A stretch of 64,000 bases of DNA, from positions 62,001 to 126,000 of the forward strand of contig JADJPW010000006.1 of assembly GCA_016713035.1 (NCBI GenBank), in the 5' to 3' direction. Positions 59,805-64,000 of the stretch are shown in pieces. Source of the stretch: Verrucomicrobiaceae bacterium. GTDB taxonomy: Bacteria; Verrucomicrobiota; Verrucomicrobiia; Verrucomicrobiales; Verrucomicrobiaceae. The notes beneath the pieces were generated by a model that searched no databases, had not been told where the DNA came from, and saw only the letters and a list, made by a program, of their open reading frames with translations. The translations under genes and the position numbers were made by a program. Each line of letters opens with the position of its first letter. Position 1 is the stretch's first letter.

Positions 59805-60689
59805 ATGAATCGCCGCCACTTCTTCACTACCGCCGCCGCTGCACTCGCCGCCACACGTCTCGATGCACAGAGCACCGCCAAAGCGTCTGCCGACCCTGCT
59901 TACAAGATCAAGAACAGTGGCATTAAGCACACCCTCATGGGCTGGTGCTGGAAGCCGATGGACACACTAGAGCTAGCGCGGCATGCGAAGGACATCGGTC
60001 TCATCGGTATCGAAGGCATTGATCGCAAATATTATCCCGATGTAAAGAAGCTCGGCCTCGACATCTCGCTCGTCGGTGGCCACGGCTTCGCCAATGGTCC
60101 CTGCAACCCGAAATTCCGCGATGAGGTCATCGCCAAGCTCACGGAGGGCATCGACGTGGCGAAACAGTTTGGAAGCAAAAAAGTCATCACCTTCACGGGC
60201 ATGCGATTCGATGGCATGGACCGCGAAAAGGCTATCCAAGACTGTCTGGACACCTGGAAGGCCGTTCTTCCTCATGCTGAGAAAAACGGCATCACACTCG
60301 TCCTTGAGCACCTGAACTCACGAGACAGCTCCCACCCGATGAAGGGCCATCCAGGCTACTTCGGTGATGATGTGGACTTTTGCGTGGATCTCATCAAGCA
60401 GATCGGCAGCCCGAATTTCAAGCTGCTCTTCGACATTTACCATGTCAGCATCATGAATGGTGACGTCATCCGCCGACTGCGGCTGCATAAGGACTACATT
60501 GGTCACATTCACACGGCGGGCAATCCTGGGCGCTGTGAGCTCGATGAGCATCAGGAGATCAATTACCCTGCCGTCATGCACGCGCTGGTGGAGACGGGTT
60601 ACCACGATTTTGTGGCTCATGAGTTCATCCCGACATGGGAGGATACGATCCTGGCCCTGCGGCATGCTGCCATGGTCTGCGATGTGTGA
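59805..60689 (+). CDS. Exported TIM-barrel sugar isomerase (hydroxypyruvate isomerase-like)
   Basis: A 294-aa protein with a signal (MNRRHFFTTAAAALAATRLDA). The AP-endonuclease-2-type TIM barrel follows: GWCWKPMDTLELARHAKDIG, GIEGIDRKYYPDVKKLGLDI, the metal ligand Glu in LVLEHLNSRDSSHPMKGHPG, FDIYHVSIMNGDV, HIHTAGNPGRCELDEHQEIN and VAHEFIPTWE. Hydroxypyruvate isomerase or 2-keto-sugar isomerase activity is likely from the family, but export suggests a secreted carbohydrate role. It follows the sialidase-SGNH gene after 91 bases and may act on the same substrate; this is inference. Confidence 0.82.
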   Translation: MNRRHFFTTAAAALAATRLDAQSTAKASADPAYKIKNSGIKHTLMGWCWKPMDTLELARHAKDIGLIGIEGIDRKYYPDVKKLGLDISLVGGHGFANGPCNPKFRDEVIAKLTEGIDVAKQFGSKKVITFTGMRFDGMDREKAIQDCLDTWKAVLPHAEKNGITLVLEHLNSRDSSHPMKGHPGYFGDDVDFCVDLIKQIGSPNFKLLFDIYHVSIMNGDVIRRLRLHKDYIGHIHTAGNPGRCELDEHQEINYPAVMHALVETGYHDFVAHEFIPTWEDTILALRHAAMVCDV

Positions 60690-60694
60690 GCTGG

Positions 60695-60922
60695 CTACTT
60701 CGGCGCGTCCTTTTTCTTTACCGGATATTTGCCCGGACTTTTCTCAAAGGCGCTGAGGCAGTCCGTGCAGCAGAAAGCGACGGGACCTTCCGCTGTCTTG
60801 ACGCGATAGATCGGGCGTGCTGCCTTGCCATCGACAGGGCAGACGTCATTGATCGGCCAAGCGGCGAGCACGGTAGTCGCGGCGGCGAGACTGAGGAACC
60901 AAGTGGCGAAGTGTTTCTTCAT
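60695..60922 (-). CDS. Small exported YHS/TRASH-like metal-binding protein
   Basis: A 75-aa protein with a signal peptide (MKKHFATWFLSLAAATTVLA) and one compact domain: CPVDGKAARPIYRVKTAEGP and FCCTDCLSAFEKSPGKYP. The Cys before PVDG with the later CxxC and CxxxF is the YHS/TRASH-like pattern thought to bind metals. The start at 60922 gives the signal peptide; the frame is open upstream. It is convergent with the isomerase gene, whose stop lies 5 bases away. Function unknown. Confidence 0.7.
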   Translation of the reverse strand: MKKHFATWFLSLAAATTVLAAWPINDVCPVDGKAARPIYRVKTAEGPVAFCCTDCLSAFEKSPGKYPVKKKDAPK

Positions 60923-61073
60923 AATGTGGTGCGCAGTGGGTTGTTCGTTGGCTGCGTGTCGGAAACGTAGAAGGCCAAGCGCCTCGTAGGTCTTCGCAAG
61001 AAACGCCCTTGGATGCACAAGGAAGGGTGCCTCTGCGCTGGGCTTTCACTCCAGCGCCTAATGGATTCCATCA

Positions 61074-61440
61074 TCAGGACGGCTCAGTTTTATGAAGGCG
61101 GCCATAGTCCACGATCACCCTGCCAGTGAAATCTTCGCAGTACGTTTTTACGAAGCGCTCTCCGAATCGGATATCCGCTGAATCGTAGCCATGCTGGCTC
61201 TGCATGGCGGCTGAGATCACTGTGTCCACACCGACCATGGATGCGACAAGGTGCATATCTGTCTTTTGGATTTCCTCCAGGGTGATGCCGTGAAGCGGGC
61301 TCGACTCATCAATCACATGCATGAGAGTGAGTGCGGAGGGGAAGAGGGGTGAGGTAGTCGAAGGTGAGCTTCAGCGAATGAAAGGTGCGGAACAAGCCGT
61401 GCTCGAGAGTCTGCTACTGGCGGTGCATCATCATGCGGAA
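61074..61440 (-). pseudogene. Remnant of an inward-rectifier potassium channel (Kir) gene, C-terminal domain
   Basis: The open part (61074-61322) reads HVIDESSPLHGITLEEIQKT and then SQHGYDSADIRFGERFVKTY, VDYGRLHKTEP, matching the cytoplasmic domain of KirBac channels. Upstream, another frame supplies FRTFHSLKLTFDYLT, then one extra base near 61350 shifts into LFPSALTLMHVIDE. Beyond about 61415 a stop codon (TAG, frame of MMMHRQ) interrupts it. No pore helix or selectivity filter is present. It is a pseudogene remnant. Confidence 0.75.
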
Positions 61441-61508
61441 TCCGTCCCCCCCCCTGGCGGGCGTGTAGCAAACTCTTGCTGGGAGTGGCTAGCGTGGCAG
61501 GGTGAGGT

Positions 61509-62513
61509 ATGGCCGCCACACTGCATGCTGAGACAGACTTTTCCCTGCTGGGAATGGAGACACCGATCACTCGAATCGACCGTGCCCTGAAAGCATTATG
61601 GGCGGATGACGAGGCCAAGACGCGTGCTTCGCTGATCAATCTGGTGATTTACACCGAGGACACCACACTGTTGGCCGCTGACAATGATTTACTCGGTCAA
61701 GTCGCCGCAGAGCACGCCTGCCGAGCACTGCTGGTGCTGGCGCTGCCGGATGCAGAGCCACCACGGGCACGCTCATGGATACAGGCGCTGTGCAGGCCGT
61801 ATCGGGGCCGCCAGACAGTTTGCAGTGAGCAAATCAGCTTTGTGTTGGAGGGCGGGGATGCGGCCCAGGTGCAGAATGTGGTCTTTGCGCATCTGGATAG
61901 TGATCTGCCGCTGGTGGTGGCTTGGCAGTCGGACCTGACGAAGAACTTCGAGGAGCGATTCTTCAGCCGCATCGACACGCTCATCATCGACAGTAGCCGC
62001 TGGACTGATCCTGCACGCGAGCTGGATGCTCTGACGGCGATGCGAGCGGAGGGGGCAGACTTTGATCTGCGTGATCTGGCGTGGACGCGGTCGCATTTCA
62101 TGCGCACAGCGCTGGCTGGCTGCTTCCAGGACGCGTCAGCTTTGCAAAAACTGCCGCTGCTTCAGGTGTTACGCATCACCTACTGCCGGGGGCAGCGCAT
62201 GACGGCGCTGCTGCTGGCGGCGTGGATTCGCCAGCGGCTGAAAAATGAGCTAAAACTCGATTTGATCGAGAAAGAGGACGGCCCCGCGTTGCAAAGCATC
62301 GTGCTCGAAGGCGAAGGTGTGCGTGGGGAAGTGCGGCGTGATTGTGACTCGCGCTTTGTGCATGTTTGCACGTCTTGTGGCGGTCACTCGCACAAGGAGC
62401 TGCTGCCTGCGGATGTGGATAGCGATGCCGAGCTCATGAATGAGCAACTGAGCCGATTCGGAGGAGATACGCTGTATTCTGATATGCTGCCAGTCGTGCG
62501 TGCGATGCTGTGA
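61509..62513 (+). CDS. opcA: OpcA-family glucose-6-phosphate dehydrogenase assembly protein
   Basis: A 334-aa soluble protein. Family blocks: TRASLINLVIYTEDTTLLAA, RALLVLALPDAEPPRARSWI, CSEQISFVLEGGDAAQVQNV, LPLVVAWQSDLTKNFEERFF, LIIDSSRWTDPARELDALTA, DLRDLAWTRSHFMRTALAGC. OpcA is an allosteric activator and assembly factor of glucose-6-phosphate dehydrogenase. The partner zwf is usually next door but is absent here; the upstream gene is a Kir remnant. The start could also be Met16. The UbiA-type gene begins 10 bases downstream. Confidence 0.85.
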   Translation: MAATLHAETDFSLLGMETPITRIDRALKALWADDEAKTRASLINLVIYTEDTTLLAADNDLLGQVAAEHACRALLVLALPDAEPPRARSWIQALCRPYRGRQTVCSEQISFVLEGGDAAQVQNVVFAHLDSDLPLVVAWQSDLTKNFEERFFSRIDTLIIDSSRWTDPARELDALTAMRAEGADFDLRDLAWTRSHFMRTALAGCFQDASALQKLPLLQVLRITYCRGQRMTALLLAAWIRQRLKNELKLDLIEKEDGPALQSIVLEGEGVRGEVRRDCDSRFVHVCTSCGGHSHKELLPADVDSDAELMNEQLSRFGGDTLYSDMLPVVRAML

Positions 62514-62523
62514 GTGCTGACGA

Positions 62524-63372
62524 ATGAATCTCTGCGTCATGAAAAACGAATCAAGTTTCTGGGCGGCGTGGCTAAAGCTGGCGCGTGTATCGAATCTGCC
62601 GACGGTTTGGACGAATGTGCTGGCCGCATGGGTGCTCTCTGGTGGCTGGTGGCGTGAGGGAGTGGTGCTAGGGCTCTTGGTAGCCGGATCATTGATGTAC
62701 ACGGGTGGTATGATCCTCAATGATGCTGCGGATGTGGCCTTTGATCGGCAGCACCGAGCGGGGCGGCCGATCCCGAGCGGCCAGATCAGTGCGCGTGCGG
62801 CGTGGAGTGTGGGGCTGGTGATGCTGCTGGGTGGCGCTGGTCTGGCTGTGTGGTGCGGGGCCGGGCTATGGATGACGCTGGCATTGATCGGAGCGATTTT
62901 GTTTTATGATCTGTATCACAAGCCCTGGGCTGGATCGGTGGTGGTGATGGGGGCCTGTCGCACGCTGCTGTATCTGTGTGTAGCCTCTGCGCTGGGTGGT
63001 CAGGTACTGGCGCAAAGTCTGCTGCTGGGGGTGTACATCGTGGCGCTGAGTCTGGCCGCACGCTCACGCGGTGGATGGTGGAGTGTGCTGCTATTTGCCC
63101 CGCTGGTGTGGGCGCTGGTGGTGATGGGGACGGGAGCGCTGCGGCATCTGGATGTCTTTGTGCCGGTGTGGCTGGCGCTGCTGGTGCTCGTCCTCTATGC
63201 GCTGCTGCATCTGCGAGCAGGGAAAGTCGATGACGGCGTGGGTTGGCTGCTGGCGGGCATCGTGCTGGTCGATGCGCTTTTCATCTCCAGCCGTGAGCCA
63301 TGGCTGGCGCTGGCTTTTGTGGCGGTGTGTCCGCTGCTCCGTCTCTGGCAGCGCTGGGTGGCCGCGACGTGA
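62524..63372 (+). CDS. UbiA-family prenyltransferase (EboC-like)
   Basis: A 282-aa protein with eight or nine hydrophobic helices. The prenyl-binding motif NDAADVAFDRQHRAGRPIPSG (N-D-x2-D-x3-D) lies near residue 68, with a second acidic patch (FYDLYHKPWAG) near residue 130. It probably transfers or rearranges a prenyl group on a quinone or lipid. The N-terminal half resembles EboC of ebo clusters as I recall; the EboB-like hydrolase is 21 kb away. ATG 62539 is an alternative start. Confidence 0.83.
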   Translation: MNLCVMKNESSFWAAWLKLARVSNLPTVWTNVLAAWVLSGGWWREGVVLGLLVAGSLMYTGGMILNDAADVAFDRQHRAGRPIPSGQISARAAWSVGLVMLLGGAGLAVWCGAGLWMTLALIGAILFYDLYHKPWAGSVVVMGACRTLLYLCVASALGGQVLAQSLLLGVYIVALSLAARSRGGWWSVLLFAPLVWALVVMGTGALRHLDVFVPVWLALLVLVLYALLHLRAGKVDDGVGWLLAGIVLVDALFISSREPWLALAFVAVCPLLRLWQRWVAAT

Positions 63373-63424
63373 TCATTTCCAGAACACTGCCTAGAGTGGC
63401 GTTTTGGCTCCGTAGTAAGAGGGT

Positions 63425-64000
63425 ATGTTGCGCATCTCTTTGCTCCTTTTATGCCTCTGTGGGCCAGTGCTCGCCAAGGACGCTGGTCCTAGGCCTGTGC
63501 CGTGGTCTTTCGCTCCGCTGCGGCGGACGGAGCTGCCGAGTGTGAAGAACCATGCGTGGCCACAGAGCCGCCTAGACTACTACATTTTGGCGAAAATGGA
63601 GGCCGCAGGCATGGAGCCCGCCCCGAGGGCCACAGATCGCGTCCTGCAACGCAGAATGGCCTTTGATCTCACGGGATTGCCGCCGGATGGGAGCCCGCAG
63701 TCTGCCACGGCGAATCCGCTGGAGAAATACCTCGCCTCTCCGCATTATGGTGAGCGCTGGGCGCGGCACTGGCTGGATCTAGCTCGCTACACAGACCGTA
63801 CACCGGACTGGCTTGACTCGACGAAGTATGCCTACCTCTACCGCGACTGGGTGGTGAAGTCACTCAATGAAGACATGCCGTATGATCGCTTCATCCTGCG
63901 ACAACTTGCGACGGATTACCTGCCGGAGTGTGGTCCTGCGGATCGCGTCGCGTTGGGTTTCATCGGCCTGAGTCCCACGTATTTTAAGGAACTGCAGCTC
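63425..64000 (+). CDS. DUF1549 domain protein, cut by the window end
   Basis: The frame runs to the right edge for 192 codons. A GAGGG ribosome site lies 3 bases before the ATG. The signal peptide is MLRISLLLLCLCGPVLA. DUF1549 blocks follow: RRMAFDLTGLPPDG, ASPHYGERWARHWLDLARYT and RDWVVKSLNEDMPYDRFILR. The DUF1553 half and any neighbouring DUF1501 gene lie beyond the edge. It is similar to the protein at 12865-14850. Confidence 0.9.
   Translation, partial: MLRISLLLLCLCGPVLAKDAGPRPVPWSFAPLRRTELPSVKNHAWPQSRLDYYILAKMEAAGMEPAPRATDRVLQRRMAFDLTGLPPDGSPQSATANPLEKYLASPHYGERWARHWLDLARYTDRTPDWLDSTKYAYLYRDWVVKSLNEDMPYDRFILRQLATDYLPECGPADRVALGFIGLSPTYFKELQL

Overview
The window looks like chromosomal DNA of a Gram-negative member of the Verrucomicrobiota, close to Prosthecobacter and other Verrucomicrobiaceae. 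This is an inference from gene content. Families typical of the Planctomycetes-Verrucomicrobia group are present (DUF1501, DUF1549/DUF1553, DUF1552, delta-60 repeats, sulfatase, Tat-exported Gfo/Idh oxidoreductase). An LPS outer membrane is implied by kdsA and an lptC-lptA-lptB cluster. The DNA is GC-rich apart from a visibly AT-richer patch at about 35.5-36.7 kb.

Layout. 0-9 kb holds housekeeping and envelope genes: a tandem DUF481 barrel protein, def, a pseudopilin, kdsA-lptC-lptA-lptB-hpf, an RlpA-like lipoprotein and ruvX. 9-18.5 kb holds secreted or redox catabolic genes: a di-heme peroxidase with a Tat-exported Gfo/Idh enzyme on the minus strand, and on the plus strand an isochorismatase-SGNH fusion, DUF1549/1553, DUF1501 and a lipase-maturation-factor-like membrane protein. 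18.5-27.6 kb is mixed: an HExxH membrane protein, tRNA-Asn and tRNA-Met, tmk, DUF1552, a CreC-like sensor, a low-molecular-weight phosphatase, a phospholipase D family synthase, an ABC ATPase, araD and a TPR protein.

27.7-34 kb is an arsenic/metal island. arsR-DUF6428-aquaporin-arsC diverge from arsD-arsA, followed by a second divergent pair, a G3E (CobW-like) GTPase and an ArsR-family regulator. Both divergent promoters carry closely related palindromes (TATTTGGC / TTATTTGCCA half-sites), so the two units may form one regulon. No ArsB or Acr3 pump is visible.

34-40.4 kb is an insertion-sequence graveyard. Two decayed IS4-type copies lie in direct orientation around an AT-rich, IS-truncated TPR gene and a small membrane protein. 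Next to them is a delta-60 repeat gene cut by one IS4 copy and also by an ISL3-type element whose 24-bp inverted repeats and 8-bp target duplication can be read exactly. A 3'-terminal fragment of an ArsR gene sits in front of the second IS4 copy.

40.5-64 kb returns to chromosomal genes: an EboB-like TatD hydrolase, a ThiF-rhodanese protein, a sulfatase, rpe, a pseudouridine synthase, an MFS transporter, a cupin protein, an AddB/AddA helicase-nuclease pair, a large membrane protein, a sialidase-SGNH fusion, a TIM-barrel isomerase, a YHS-type periplasmic protein, a Kir channel remnant, opcA, a UbiA-type prenyltransferase and a DUF1549 gene cut by the window end. Three otherwise intact genes (lipase maturation factor, creC, cupin) each carry one frameshift, two of them in homopolymer runs, so sequencing error is a live alternative to real decay.
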